NCBI GenBank assembly: GCA_038277395.1
Contig: CM076192.1
Coordinates: forward strand, 47,433,356-47,497,355
Reading direction: 5' to 3'
DNA length: 64,000 nucleotides
Source of the DNA: Dryocosmus kuriphilus
Lineage: Eukaryota; Arthropoda; Insecta; Hymenoptera; Cynipidae
Below are positions 30,211-41,801 of this stretch, piece after piece. Made by a program: the position numbers and the translations under genes. The stretch's first letter is position 1; each line of letters starts with the position of its first letter. Below the pieces are notes generated by a model. The model saw nothing but the letters and a program-made list of their open reading frames with translations. It was not told the origin of the DNA and ran no database searches.

Positions 30211-31254
30211 CTAGTCTAGTATGTCGCGGTCATTTATTCTGTACCCCCTTTTAAATCGTCTTAAATCTTCCAGGAAGCTGGCTGGGCTATCCTCTTTATT
30301 ATTTCTAAATTTGACCGGCCAATTTGTCATTATTTGGAATGGTGTTTGTACCATTCCAAATGGGAAATATGTCGCTTGAATTGTTTCGTTGTTTCTATAT
30401 TCCGGTTCGTATTCACTTTCCGAATTATCTCTAAAACTTCGCGACCGTCTATTCGACCTTTCCCTTGTTGTCAAACTTTTGCGAGATCTGTTTCGGTTAG
30501 AATTTAAATTATCCCCTTCGTCGTCGCTGGAGTCAAATTCGTAAATTTTAGGGTCAGTTTCTTTTTCCCTTCTTTTAATTAACGCTTTGTTTACTACACT
30601 CTTAGTGGTTTCCCTAGGTCTTTCTTCAAGGTTAAACTGAACTGAGTACCTACTGCGTGGTTCGTTTCTTTTATCCGGTGTATCTCCCGATCTTTCCTCA
30701 TCTAATGATTCCTTTGCGAATGAGCTATGGGCTGTTGGGTTTACATTATTTTTATGAATTTTTAGTTGTTCCCTTTTTTCCCTTAAAAGTTGTTCTTTTT
30801 GTTTATTCATAAATTCGTTGTATTCTATACTGTTTAGTAGTTCCCTTGTCTCTAACATAAATTGATTATTGTTTTCTAAGAAGGAGTCAATTTCGAATGT
30901 TTTATTATTAACAGTCCCTAAGATTTCTCGATCCTCTGTTAAGCTTTTTTGTTGCCTGGGTAAATTTAGTGTTGGTAAATCTGTATGGTCCCAGGCTAAT
31001 GACGCATAAGGGTTAATTATTTTACTTGGTTCTTTTTTTGTAATTTCCAAGTCCCTACCCGATTTTCCTATTCTTGTTGTTTCGTTATTATTCTTACGAA
31101 AACTCCTACCTCGTCCCACGGATCGGTTTATTATTTTGGGACTTGTACCCGTATTTGATGTTTTGTTTATTCCAGAGTCCGGAGTTGGAAGTGCTATAGC
31201 TCCTTCCAAGTCCAGGCTCTCTTGATCGGTTTGAATTTCCGTTTGTTTCTTCAT
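30211..31254 (-). CDS. Gag, N-terminal and capsid N-terminal part
   Basis: 347 codons from an ATG at 31254. The N-terminal two thirds are disordered and charged, rich in Arg/Ser (RNRSRKSLTTRERSNRRSRS). The conserved segment TPFQIMTNWPVKFRNNKEDSP and FLEDLRRFKRGY is the capsid start and is well kept in the relative at 57740-57910. The frame stops at TAG near 30211, and the next frame resumes with LENLDAVLIEDARDW. This is either a one-base error or mutation, or less likely programmed frameshifting. Confidence 0.9.
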   Translation of the reverse strand: MKKQTEIQTDQESLDLEGAIALPTPDSGINKTSNTGTSPKIINRSVGRGRSFRKNNNETTRIGKSGRDLEITKKEPSKIINPYASLAWDHTDLPTLNLPRQQKSLTEDREILGTVNNKTFEIDSFLENNNQFMLETRELLNSIEYNEFMNKQKEQLLREKREQLKIHKNNVNPTAHSSFAKESLDEERSGDTPDKRNEPRSRYSVQFNLEERPRETTKSVVNKALIKRREKETDPKIYEFDSSDDEGDNLNSNRNRSRKSLTTRERSNRRSRSFRDNSESEYEPEYRNNETIQATYFPFGMVQTPFQIMTNWPVKFRNNKEDSPASFLEDLRRFKRGYRINDRDILD

Positions 31255-31414
31255 TTTGTTTTTTTTATTTTTAAATTTCCTGATCTGAGTTTCATTAATA
31301 CCGATTGGATAATCGTTAAAAATCTTAATTTTCTTCCCTTTGTAGTATCTACGGTTGTTTGGGCTGTACAGCCGTCGATACTACATTAACCTGTAATTTA
31401 AATGTTTCGGGGAC

Positions 31415-31469
<55 letters not shown>

Positions 31470-32686
31470 TTTCTTATTGCTATAGTATATAGGTTCTTTC
31501 TATACTACGTTGTCCGTTTATTATTTGGACATCCTGTATAATTTTCCTTTTAGCCTGTTGGCTTCGTATTTGCCAATTCTCCCTTTGGGTTTCTTAATTT
31601 AATTTACATTTTATTTTCAATATTTCGGATTATTACATTAATCCATGTGATCCGAAAATTTGTTTATTTTTGCTGTAAGTAGCCTGGTTTGCAAAGTACA
31701 GCGCGTGACCTTTGCGCGCTCAGTACTCGCGACCTCGCGGACAGCCCGTCGTCCGGTGAGTTACCCTCTACCGTACCACGGTCTGTATTTCGTATACTCT
31801 GCACCCTCTCGTCACGCAACTAGTCACTCTGTGACGTAGGATGGCTTGTATATGCGATGACAGTCGAATTTCTTTTCATTTCTCAAAGGTTTCATATTTC
31901 TCATTAAAATTTAATTCCTTGTTAACTTTGAATATTTCGACTCTCTTTACATTTCATTCTCGCCACATTCCATCTTGTTTTGAAAGCAAGACTACTGACC
32001 TTGTACTGCCCAATCAAATGTTTGATGCGAACTTTATCTCTCTGTAGGTTTCCCAAGTTATTTCGATTCTATTTTTCAATTATATTCTTTCTTGAAACGA
32101 TTTTATTTCCTTTTAGATTTATTTTAAAATTTTATTCCTTTTTAAATTTAATAATTTTCCAAAATTTTGTTTTCTTATGACAATTTTTCTTTTCACTTTA
32201 TATTTTAATTTGTGAGTTTTTTTCCTTTAATTTTATTTTCTTTGAAATTTTATTTTCAATTTAAATATTTCCTTCTTACTTTTATTTAAAATTTTATTCC
32301 CAAATTAATCATTTCCCTGACACTTTTATTTTCAAAGATTCTGCTACTGCTAACCTTTCAACTTTAATAATTTTCCGATTTGGTTTCCCCGCACTTTGCA
32401 ACCCAATACACTGTCACTTCCTAACATGATATAGTACAAATCCGAAACATGGCCAAATCATCAAATACATAATAAAATCAACAATATCACCAAAATTATT
32501 ACACAATAGGCATGAAAAATGTCACAATAGCATCAGAAACATCACAATTTCAATATTCAATGGCATAGGCGGGAGATATGTGGCATGCAAATTTGGAGTT
32601 GGATGTCGGGTCATGGAGTTTGATCTTGTTTTTCCTAATCTCGGCGGGATAAGGGGGAAGATTAGGGAATTTTTTAGGTTCTTTTT
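31255..32686 (-). other. Untranslated leader of the intact Gypsy element
   Basis: 1.4 kb between the primer site and the gag ATG, without a long frame. It holds a (TA)n stretch at 31419-31467 and long T-rich runs in plus orientation. Leaders of this size are common in Gypsy elements and usually hold the packaging signal and splice donor. I could not fix either. Confidence 0.6.
31419..31467. repeat. (TA)n microsatellite
   Basis: About 24 TA repeats within the retrotransposon leader. Confidence 0.97.
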
Positions 32687-32697
32687 GTTGGGCGCCA
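32687..32697 (-). promoter_or_regulatory. Primer binding site, tRNA-Lys type
   Basis: On the minus strand TGGCGCCCAAC starts two bases after the 5' LTR. It is complementary to the GTTGGGCGCCA 3' end of insect tRNA-Lys, the primer used by Drosophila gypsy. Confidence 0.85.
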
Positions 32698-32699
32698 GG

Positions 32700-33096
32700 T
32701 GTAGAGCAGAGGATCTCACCGGGGAGGGAAAAGGATGAGGGCGCCAAGATTAAGGTAGAGACACAATTAAGTACCGGGTAATGGTAAAAGAAATAGATAT
32801 ATTTGAGACTTACAGCGATCGAAAGTGGTTTGCACCATAAATATAAGCGGAGCTTGGTTCAAGTCACACAAAAGACCCAGTGGTAGGTTATTGCAAATAC
32901 TCCGTACATACGGCGGGCAGGAGAGCCACCAAGAGACTCGACAAGACCAGTCCAAGAGAACCAACGCTGAGAACCAACTGACTGCACGAGCAACGAGAGC
33001 TGCCGCCAGCCACACGCACGGGATCCTTCGTGGATTCCCGGGCGGGCTCGGCAAAGGGTCCCGTCGCTCGGGCAGCCACGCAACATCTATGTTACA
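32700..33096 (-). repeat. 5' LTR (right) of the intact Gypsy element
   Basis: 397 bp, TG...CA, nearly identical to 23672-24068. In element orientation this is the promoter-bearing LTR. CACT follows at 33097-33100. Confidence 0.96.
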
Positions 33097-33100
33097 CACT

Positions 33101-33804
33101 GTGTGTCACCGGCCTTAAGGATTAATTTTGTGGAAAAAGTTTCATGTCACATTTCGAAGCTGTACTTTGACGAAAAATTGAATTTCATAATTTTTTTGCT
33201 TGTAAGCTGTTCTAAATAAAAATTTATAATTAGATATTTCTTATTATTTCCTCAAGGGCACACTCGAATACCTATATTACCGACATCAATTTTTTGGATT
33301 TGTAAATTTTTTTTTAACCCAAGTACTTCTTTTGTAAATAAAATATCGGACTAAAACTTTGGTAAATGCACGAGAAGACAATAAACTACGTTTACGTACT
33401 TAATTTGAGTAGGAATTTTGAAAAAAAAGTTTTCAAAATTACTCCCTCGCTATACCTGGCGTCCAAACAAAAAACCCACAAAAAATTCTTTTTTGTCAAA
33501 GCCAAGAATAGGAAACACAAGTTTCACAGACTTACAGTCACTCTATACTATAAGACTCCACACTCTCACCATACATTAAATTTTGTATGAACTTTATCCA
33601 TTGCATTGCATTAAGTTTACTTCTTATGTGCTTACCATAGCATAGGAGTGATCATTTAATTGATATTTTTATGCTTATATAGCATGAATTGATAAACTGT
33701 GATCTAATTTATTATTATACCATGCCTATTATTGATTTTCTGATCTGATGTATATATTTAATGATTTATGTGATTTATCATGTGATGTGAAATTATTTCT
33801 GTGC
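33101..33804. other. AT-rich sequence, no gene seen
   Basis: Flank of the Gypsy insertion. Short frames only. Confidence 0.5.
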
Positions 33805-34185
33805 CAAGGCCGTAGCCAGTATTGACTTTCTGGGGGCGCTCAAAATTTTTTTGGGAGCGCCGGATATTTAAATAAATATAATATGTGATAATTTATGAAG
33901 ATAGCAGTTTATTTTTCTAGTGTCTATACTATATGCATAGGCACTTTACAGCGTTCTTGAACAAAAACATTTTAAAAAGTTGGATTCTCCGAGTTTTCTC
34001 GCTGAATTTACGGATGGCATCCTCTAAATTCACATAATCCAATCTCTTTTTCTCAAAAGCCAAAAATCATGAGTTACGCAGACGATGATTTGACATTAAC
34101 ATACGCTTGACTCAGCTCAGGGGGCGCTTGGCTCAGCTCAGGAGGCGCTCAGCAAACCTCTCGCGCCCCCTTAGCCACGGCCCTG
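33805..34185. mobile_element. Non-autonomous hAT-like element, 381 bp
   Basis: The left end CAAGGCCGTAGCCAG (then GGGGGCGCTC) and the complement of the right end CAGGGCCGTGGCTAAGGGGGCGC form imperfect terminal inverted repeats. The flanks TTCTGTGC (33797-33804) and TTGTGTGC (34186-34193) agree at seven of eight positions, fitting the 8-bp duplication of hAT elements. The interior is non-coding. Confidence 0.75.
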
Positions 34186-34214
34186 TTGTGTGCCATGAAT
34201 TTTTCACAACCTAT

Positions 34215-34830
34215 TTCGCCCATATTGAGGGGGTACATACATATAGAATCTTTCAAAATTGGACTTTTTTTTGCATTCTCTGAAAGTGCTGGAATCGATG
34301 ACTCTATGTAAGTTCAGATTTTAATAAGCAATATACATACATTTTTTGATCACGTTTTTACGTTTTTTTTCACCTTAAGGGCGTTGCATAAAGCGAACTT
34401 GGAATTTTTTTGGAGTGCCCCCCATTATAAAGACGGAACTGTCCCCATATTTATTTTCGGAAGTATATTGTCAGATAAATAAAGAAAACTCACTAAGTAT
34501 TCGGGGTCTGATGTAATTCTGGAATGTATATTATGAACAATACATCGCGTTTTTTATGAGAAAATTAATATTTTGATAGAAAATATTCATCTTCTGAAAT
34601 GTTCTAACGAACACCGAGCTTTGACAAATGCCGAGAGAGATGACGAGTGTCAAACACACGATCTAGGTGGTATTTTGCAGACACAACCCAGACACTAAAT
34701 TAAAAAAACGCGATGTACGGTCAACTTCAAGAAAATAAGATTTATAATTATGAAGCGAATTTCATAACCCAATGTGAAACGAAGCTATAAAACACTTCTA
34801 ACTTTTTTGATAACTAGAGAGCAGACCAGC
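34215..34830 (+). repeat. Inverted repeat, left copy (outside the THAP exon)
   Basis: 34372-34830 matches the complement of about 47918-48372 with roughly one mismatch in ten. The match weakens but still shows GGGGGTACATAC outward to about 34225 and 48630. Inside is a smaller inverted repeat (ACATCGCGTTTTTT at 34545, complement at about 34700-34713). A TATAAAA lies near 34792. The copy ends 230 bp before the THAP ATG. Confidence 0.85.
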
Positions 34831-35063
34831 CCTATCCAACTCATGAAAAGTTGTCCGTAAATATATACTTCCAAGTCGTAGTACCAAAAAACTCCGACAG
34901 AGTGCACCACTGCTGTCTCTACACAGTTTAACATTGTGTCTTATGTGCTTTTATACAAGTTTAATATTTATTATTAAAAATATTTTATTTTGACAATGAT
35001 TAAATGATGTCACGTATGCAAAATTAATTATAATCATTTAGTGGAAGTTTTTGCGAACTCCAA

Positions 35064-35306
35064 ATGGTTGGACGCAGGTGTATCGTACTGAATTGTGATT
35101 CAGGGTACAATGTCCCTAATCAAGAAAAGTTTCATCATTTTACTGTTCCATCTGAAGCACATAGATTATTGGAATGGAAAAAGGCGATCCCGAGGAAAGA
35201 TTACGTTTTAAAACCGGGAATGCTAGTGTGTGAGGTGCATTTTTTACGTGATGATATGGTTTGGAAACGTGAAGTAAAGGATCCTGCTAGCAATGTTATG
35301 GTATCG
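35064..35306 (+). CDS. THAP-domain exon
   Basis: 81 codons ending exactly in frame at a donor GTATGT (35307). The THAP zinc-binding pattern is complete: C6-X4-C11, a 44-residue spacer with EKFHHFTVPS and LLEWKKAIPR, then C56-EV-H59-F. THAP domains bind DNA in host regulators and in P-element-like transposases. No transposase catalytic domain follows in the next kilobase. The exon may be the first of a P-like transposon gene or of a host THAP gene whose other exons were separated by the LINE and LTR insertions. The start context is AT-rich, with stops upstream. Confidence 0.8.
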
Positions 35307-35309
35307 GTA

Positions 35310-36239
35310 TGTACATTTTTTACCTTTTTACATTTAAAAAAAAATGAATGAAATTTACAGTGTAAAATAAATATTCATAGGCTATATTATGGAGAAGAAA
35401 TTTATCGCAAAGCATAAGTAGAAAATTATTTAAATTAAATTCTTTCTTGCGAGCAAATAAAATTATATTCTACTCTAACCTCAAAGAAATTTCAAAACGG
35501 TCAAAACATTGATTTACAATCATTGAAACTCATATCGACTAGGTTGCTCGCTTCAAATCTTATTTGCACTACAAGTAAATTTTCCCCAAAAAATCGGCAA
35601 GAAAACCTGGCTTAATATGAACAAAAATATTGATTAATTATTAAAGGGTTGCAATGTATTTAAAAATCGAATAAATATTGTGGTAAAAGGACTTTTTCAA
35701 ACTATAATTTTTAATAATTTTTTCAGCTGTATTAAAAATGTTGGTTACAATTTAACTACAATCTTAACGAAGCAATAATTTTTTTCCAACTTTAGCATGC
35801 ATATTTTTTAAAATTATTATTAACTTCAGGGTAGCCCCTGGACGGGCAATTTTATGAGACCTAGAGAAACCGGGAAATGACAGTGAATTTATTTTTTGAC
35901 AGATAATTTAACCAAAGAATATGAAGACTGAAACTAGGCATAATTTAATATTTATTACGACGAATGACTATTAAAATGTGGTTCATTAGTTATATTACTG
36001 AAAATAATATAGCATTTTACTGCTATTCTTTACTAAAAATATATGTTATGTAAAAAGTAAATGTAAAATATTACAACGAATATGACTTTCAAAGTGTGAT
36101 TGATTTGATCAATGTGATTCTCGAATGTGATTTTACTATCTAAAAACAATGCTGCTAATTTTAAAATAAATGTATTGATAATTCACAATTACATCTATTT
36201 GTCTAAGTACAACATATTACTTAATATTACTAGCCATCA
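35310..36239. other. AT-rich sequence after the THAP exon, no gene seen
   Basis: Likely intron or 3' flank of the THAP exon. I looked for acceptor-plus-ORF combinations and found none long enough to support. Confidence 0.45.
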
Positions 36240-36558
36240 ATTTGGACTTCCGTTTCCGGTACCGAACGCGAGAGAACTCTTTTGTGTCGGGTGTTGGTTT
36301 TTTGGCTTTGGTGAAGGATATAAGCGTGTGTGGAGGCAGAAAGGGTAGTGAGTGTGGAGATCAGGAGCGGTAGAAGAAGGGTGAGTGAAGGCAAAGGTTT
36401 TAAGGGTGAAGGTAAGCAGTGTGAAGTGGAAGTTGGAGAGAGTGTGTGAGTAGTTGAGGTTAGATGTGGTGGAAATAGTTGAGGGGAAAGGGGTAGGAGG
36501 TAGGGTGAGCGGTAAGAGTGCAAGGCGGGGAATGTCACGGAGCACAGTGTAAGGTAGG

Positions 36559-37667
36559 ATGCCGACGGTTACAAGTCCAAAAACTGACGCCAGAGGGCAA
36601 CAGTTACCGGACAAACGTACAGAAAGACAGGAAGTAAGAGTCGATGAGAATGAAAGCGAGGCTAGTGGGGGGAAAGAGGACGTGGAGCGTAGTGACAGCA
36701 GCGGTGAGGAAGGGTCTTTAACGCCGGACAGAGGGGGGATGAGAGCCAGAAAGGAACCAGGGAGGACTATAAGACGTGGGAGACCCTCAAACTTGCAGCG
36801 CCTTAACAGGCTGGGCAGCGCGGGCTCAAATAGGAGCCTGGATGAATGGAGAAAAAAAGTGAGCACGACCAGTAGTGAGGGGAAGGAAAAAAGAAAAGGA
36901 GAAGAAGGGGATGATGAGCTAGAGAAAGACAAGGATAACAGGAAAGTTAGGATAAAACGGAAATCTCCAGAAAGAGATAGGGGGGAGGGACAGATGTTTG
37001 AAAAATTGGAAGCCCTCATAAAAGGGTTTAGAGAGGAAACAAGGCGGAGACTTGATGACATGAGCAGGCAGGGAAATGACGTAAGGGGGAAGTGAGAGAA
37101 GTAAGGCGGAAAGTGAAAGAAGTAATAGAAAAGTGGGAACAGTGGGATAGACTATGGAAAGAGGAGAAAGAAAAGATATGGGAGAAATTAGAGAGTATAG
37201 AGAATAGACAGAGAGAGGTTGACGAGCATAGGAAAAACGAGATAAAACAGATGGAAGAACGGGTAAGCAAACTAGAAATCAGGAACGAGCATATAGGGAA
37301 GGAAACAGAGAGAGTGGAAGTAATAAAAGGGAGTGATGAGAGCATGCGAAATGTGAATGAAAGATTGAATACGAGATTAAGTGAGATTGAAAGAAAACTG
37401 GAAGGGGAAGAGAGGGCAAAGAGGAAAAATATCATCATAATTAAGTGTTTGAAAGTGGAGGGTGAAACAGGGGAAGCGGAAATAAAAAATCTAATGAGAG
37501 ATATTGGAATACAGTTAAAGATAGAAGGAGTTAAGAGAATAGGTAGAGTGAAGGAAGGAAAAGAAGGAATGTTTCTAGTAAGAATAGAAAATGAGGAGGA
37601 GAAAAAGAAAATAATGCAGGAGAAAAAAAAATGTGGGGAAGAAGGGAAAGAATTGAAGAAGACCTGA
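36559..37667 (+). pseudogene. LINE B ORF1 (RNA-binding, coiled coil plus RRM-like)
   Basis: The first frame (36559-37095) is a disordered basic/acidic N-terminus ending in LEALIKGFREETRRRLDDM. After a one-base shift the second frame (37092-37667) is a long coiled coil (WEKLESIENRQREVDEHRK) and an RRM-like part (KRKNIIIIKCLKV, then IGRVKEGKEGMFLVRIENEEEKKK). The C-terminal DLTWKERK block follows in another frame. Domain order equals that of the ORF1 at 10584-11345. ORF1 coats LINE RNA and moves with it. Confidence 0.85.
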
Positions 37668-37875
37668 CATGGAAGGAGAGAAAAAGGAGGTGACAAATAG
37701 AACAAAGGGCATGGGTTGAGAGGAAAAAAGGAGCCAGGGTAAGGACTGGGAAAGATAGGAAGTGGGTAAATGGAGAGGTGTGGATATGGGATGAGAAAGT
37801 TGAAGAACTGAAGAAAGGCAGAAAAATGACGGAGGAGGGGGGAAGAAACGTTGTAAATAATGAGGACACTGGGGC

Positions 37876-37894
37876 GGGGGGGGGGGGGGGGGGG
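37876..37894 (+). repeat. G homopolymer, 19 bp
   Basis: Uninterrupted G run between ORF1 and ORF2 of LINE B, preceded by GGGGC. The length is likely unreliable. Confidence 0.95.
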
Positions 37895-37957
37895 TTCACA
37901 CACGGAAAAGGGAATTAAAGGGAAGGAATAATGTAGGAAAAGACAAAAAGAGAGAAG

Positions 37958-40665
37958 TACAGGTAGCGCTTTGGAATGTGTCAGGGTTAAAGAACAAAGC
38001 TACAGGATTCTGGGAAGAGGTGCAAAAGTGGGATGTGATAATGATGTGTGAAACATGGATGGATGAAAAGGACTGGAAAGGCATGAAAAGAAGGTTACCG
38101 AGAGGATATTTATGGGAGATACAAGGAGCAAGAAAGGAAAAAGTGAAAGAGAGAGGAATGGGTGGAATGTTGTCAGGGGTAAGAAAGGAATTGGTAGTAG
38201 AGGAGGAAGAACGTGACAATGCGGAAGAAAAGGAGGGAACAATGGTGCGAAAAATAAGAGTGGGAAAAGTAAGAGTGAACATTGTATGCGTATATAGGAG
38301 AAGAGGAGAGGAAGAAGGATGGAATGTAATAAGAAGATAGACAGAGAAGAAAGAGGGGGATTTGGTGTTAACTGGAGAGGACCTGAATGCTTGGACTGGA
38401 GAACAAGGGGGAGAGATGTGGGATGAAGAAAACGAGGTATTTATGAGAAACTCGAGGCACAGGGAAACAGACCGAGAGGGGAAAACGCTTCTAAACCTGA
38501 TAGGAAAGGCCGGATGGTTTATATGTAATGGCAATACAAGAGGGGATGAAAAGGGCGAATTTACGTTTACAGGTAAAGGAGACACGATAATCGATTACAT
38601 TCTAGCAGAAGAAAGAATCAGGAAGTTGATGGTCAGAATGAAAGTACGGAAGGAGATAGAGTCCAAACACTTCCCAGTGATAGCAACAGTAAGAGGGGGA
38701 GGATCAAAGCGCGAAAGAGGGAACAAAAGAGGAGCTGGGGAAATAAAATTGAAAATGGGGAGATGGGGGCAGGATAAATTGAGTCAACTCACAGAAAAAA
38801 TGGAAAACGAGGATTGGGGAGAAATGGAAGAAGAAGGAATAGATAAGATGATAGAAAAACTTAAAGAGGTGGTCGAAAAGATTAGGGACGAGGTGAGACC
38901 CCTAAAGGAAACAGAAAAAGGCAAGAGAGTGTGGTGGGATGAAGAATGCAGAGTGAGTAAAGTGAATATGAAAGAATGAGTGAGAAAATGGAGGAGTGGG
39001 GAAATGGAGAAAGAAGAGTGCAATAGGAGGAAAAAAGAGCATGAGAGAATGTTGAGCGAAAAGAAGCAAAAGCAGAAAGAATGGTACGTAAAAGAGGTTG
39101 AGAAAGCGGTAAAAGAAGGAAGGGAATGGGAAGTGATAAATAGGGAAAGGGGAGGAAGAAAAGGTATATACGAGGAAATAGGGATGAAAGAGTGGACAGA
39201 ATACTTTAAAGGGTTGCTAGGAGGTGTGTGAAAATAGGGTGCGTGGAGAAGAGAGAAAGGTAGTTGCAGGAGAAGAGGACGGAGTAAACGAGATAAGTAG
39301 AGAGGAGATAAATGAAGCAATCGCAAAGTTAAGAGCAAATAAGGCAACAGGGCAGGACGGCATAGAGAATGAAGCACTGAAATATGGTGGGGAAAGGGTG
39401 AGAGAAGAGATGTGGAGGATTTGTAATAAGGTATGGAAAGGAGAAGGATGGCCGGAAGAGTGGAGGACAGGGCTGGTAGTGCCACTAAGTAAGAAAGGAG
39501 AAGGAAAAAATGTGCAGGACTATGAAGGTATCACACTCATGTCTGTAGGATACAAAGTTTACACAGAGGTGATCAGGAAAAGATTGGAAAGACAGATCGA
39601 AGAGAAAGAGTATATACCACACAACCAAACAGGTTTCAGGAAGGGGATGGGGACAACAGACAATATATACGTGCTCAACTATTTAGTTAATAGGAACCTA
39701 GGTCAGAAGAAGAAAGGGAAACTGGTCGCAATATTTGTAGACTTGAAAGCAGCGTTTGACTCAGTCAATAGAAGGGTGCTTTAGAAGGCCTTGAAAGAAA
39801 GAGGAATAGAAGAAAGTCTGGTAGAAAGGATAATAGAAATATTTGTAGAAACTAGGATGAAGGTAAGAATAGGAAAAAAGAAAGGAGAGGAGTTTTGGAC
39901 GGGAAGGGGTTTGAGGCAGGGATATCCGCTGAACCCGCTACTGTTCAGTATTCTTTTGGCAGATTTGGAGAAAGAATTGGCAAGGAAAGGGAAAGGGGGA
40001 ACGAAACTGGGAAATGGCAAGCTATATTCGCTAGCATACGCCGACGATATAGTGTTAGTAGCAGATGATAAAAGAGGGATGAGTTTAATGATGAGAACAT
40101 TTGAAGAGTATGTAAGAGAAAAGATTTAACGAAGAATGTGAATAAAACTAAGATGATGTGTTTTTTTAGAAAGAGAAAGTGTAAAATAGAGTATGAATGG
40201 AAGATGAATGGCAAGGTGGTGGAAATGGTAGAAGAGTTTTGTTACCTAGGCTTTTGGTTCGAAACAGGAGGAGGAAACGAACTGCAGGTGAGAAAGAGAT
40301 TGGAAAGTGGAAGCAAGGTAATGGGCCAAGTGTGAGGCATAGGAAAGAGGAGGTTCAAGGATGATTGGAGAATGAGATTGTGGATGTTTGATATGTTAGT
40401 GTGGTCAGTGGTAAGTAATGGAACGGAAATATGGGGATGGAAGGATTATAAGAGAGTAGAAAGCATGCAGGAGAGATTTCTGAGATGGGTCATGGGGTTA
40501 GGATGGAGCTCTCCAGGTTATATGCTGAGGGAAGAGTTAGGCCGAGAAAAAATGGTGGTAAGGCTACTAAAAAGGGCATGGAATTTTGAGGAAAAGCTAA
40601 GGAGGGGGGAAGGAAGCAAGGTAGCACAAGCGTGTTTAACGGAGATAGAAAACAAAGATAAATAA
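37958..40665 (+). pseudogene. LINE B ORF2, APE endonuclease plus reverse transcriptase
   Basis: Endonuclease: VALWNVSG at 37965, MMCETWMDEKDW near 38040, TGEDLNAWTG near 38370 (where most family members have GGDxNA), and ESKHFPVIAT near 38660. RT: KATGQDGIENEALK near 39345, VVPLSKKGEG near 39475, DLKAAFDSVNRR near 39740, RQGYPLNPLLFS near 39915, and the catalytic SLAYADDIVLV near 40030. Thumb: CYLGFWFETGG and NGTEIWGWKDY near 40425. In-frame stops near 38338, 38977 and 39782, and frameshifts near 39230 and 40130, make it inactive. Confidence 0.9.
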
Positions 40666-40680
40666 ATAAATCCCTTTGAC

Positions 40681-41078
40681 AAAAGCCAATAACTTATCAC
40701 GTGCAAAGTTATCATATCTGACTTTGAGGGCTCTATTATTTATGAACCAATGCATAAAGAAATTAATAATTTTTTTTCCCATACAATTATTTATTTGCAA
40801 GTCTGTAACTTTGCAAAGTTATTTATTTATAAAGGAAAAAGATAACTGCAACTAGAAATAAATAAGGTTACAAAAGTGAGGGAATTTATTTATTTATAAA
40901 GAATAGACTTGTGTATGTAAAAATAAATAACTCTACAATGTAATTTTATAAAGGAGAGAAATTTTTCTGAATTTACGAGTATAAGCAAATAGTTTTACAA
41001 GTTGTAAAATTTATTTATTTATAGAGGAAAGTGACTTGTGAAGATAGCAATAAATAATTTGACAACTTAGAGAATTTA
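40681..41078. repeat. AT-rich tandem repeat (left part)
   Basis: Recurring words TTATTTATTTATAAA, GxGACTTGTGAA and AAATAAATAAxTTTxCAAxxT at about 70-85-bp spacing. The same words resume at 47426, so the CsRn1-type element inserted into this array. Confidence 0.7.
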
Positions 41079-41082
41079 TATG
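41079..41082. repeat. Target site duplication TATG (left) of the CsRn1-type element
   Basis: TATG lies just outside the left LTR and again at 47422-47425 just outside the right LTR. Confidence 0.85.
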
Positions 41083-41384
41083 TGTAGTGTTCTTCCATTC
41101 ATATATGAAGGGAACGCGTGAATAAATGAATTGGTAAGCCAGGAATTAATAATTACGAGCACAATTATATTTTATTAATTCTTTAATACATGAGTTCCCT
41201 TCAGGGCGACCTGGCGGAACGAAGGATGGACTTAGGCTAAGCTGGGTCCCCTGTCGGCTTCCTGACAGTATAATACAAAAATGTGTTTAGGTCCAAATTT
41301 CGATAGCCATCGGCCTAGAGTAGTAAACGCAGTAGGCAGGCTGTGTACCTATTGTCGTCAGCCGTCTTAAGGACATACTTCGCT

Positions 41385-41765
41385 TGTAACGGATAGGGGT
41401 GATTATGATGATGTAAATATTTATATAACGTTGTAAAATTGAAATTGTTAAAATATATTTTAGTTTTAGTTCATTGATCAAAACTTGCGTGAAAAAAAAT
41501 TTATTATAAAATATGTCAGGAAAATTTTGAACAAAACTTAGTTATGATACTCGAATAAGTAGCTTCTTGCAAGCCGAACTTCCCTGCATATGGATAAATC
41601 CATATGCTGGAGGCCGAATTTTACGTGCTCAGTATCACTGAGGCCGTGATTTACCCGAGGGTTTTTAAAAAAAACTTCTCAAAAAAAAGGGTAAAATTAT
41701 TTTTGCGTGCACAGACACACACACTTCTACAAATTACACATTTCCTTCCTTTTACTCACACAATC

Positions 41766-41801
<36 letters not shown>

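Larger units (their letters stand above)
23672..33096 (-). mobile_element. Complete Ty3/Gypsy LTR retrotransposon, 9,425 bp
   Basis: Two 397-bp LTRs, a 4-bp target duplication (CACT), a tRNA-Lys primer site and polypurine tract in the right places, and all core domains on the minus strand in the order gag, protease, RT, RNase H, integrase, then two accessory ORFs. The LTRs differ at about five positions by eye, so the insertion is young. Pol is uninterrupted. Gag has one frame change and a UAG before protease. An old relative is at 56808-62907 on the plus strand. Confidence 0.97.
36240..40680 (+). mobile_element. LINE B: nearly full-length APE-type LINE with two ORFs
   Basis: A GC-richer 5' region (36240-36558), ORF1 (36559-37667), ORF2 (37958-40665) and a (AAAT)-like tail near 40660-40673. 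Both ORFs are broken by a few stops and shifts. LINE A is a related family. The insertion separates the THAP exon from the sequence downstream. Confidence 0.85.

Noticed and set aside
36237..37903. Minus-strand Ser/Phe/Leu-rich frames opposite LINE B ORF1
   Set aside because: Shadows of the Glu/Lys-rich ORF1. No transmembrane-protein family fits.
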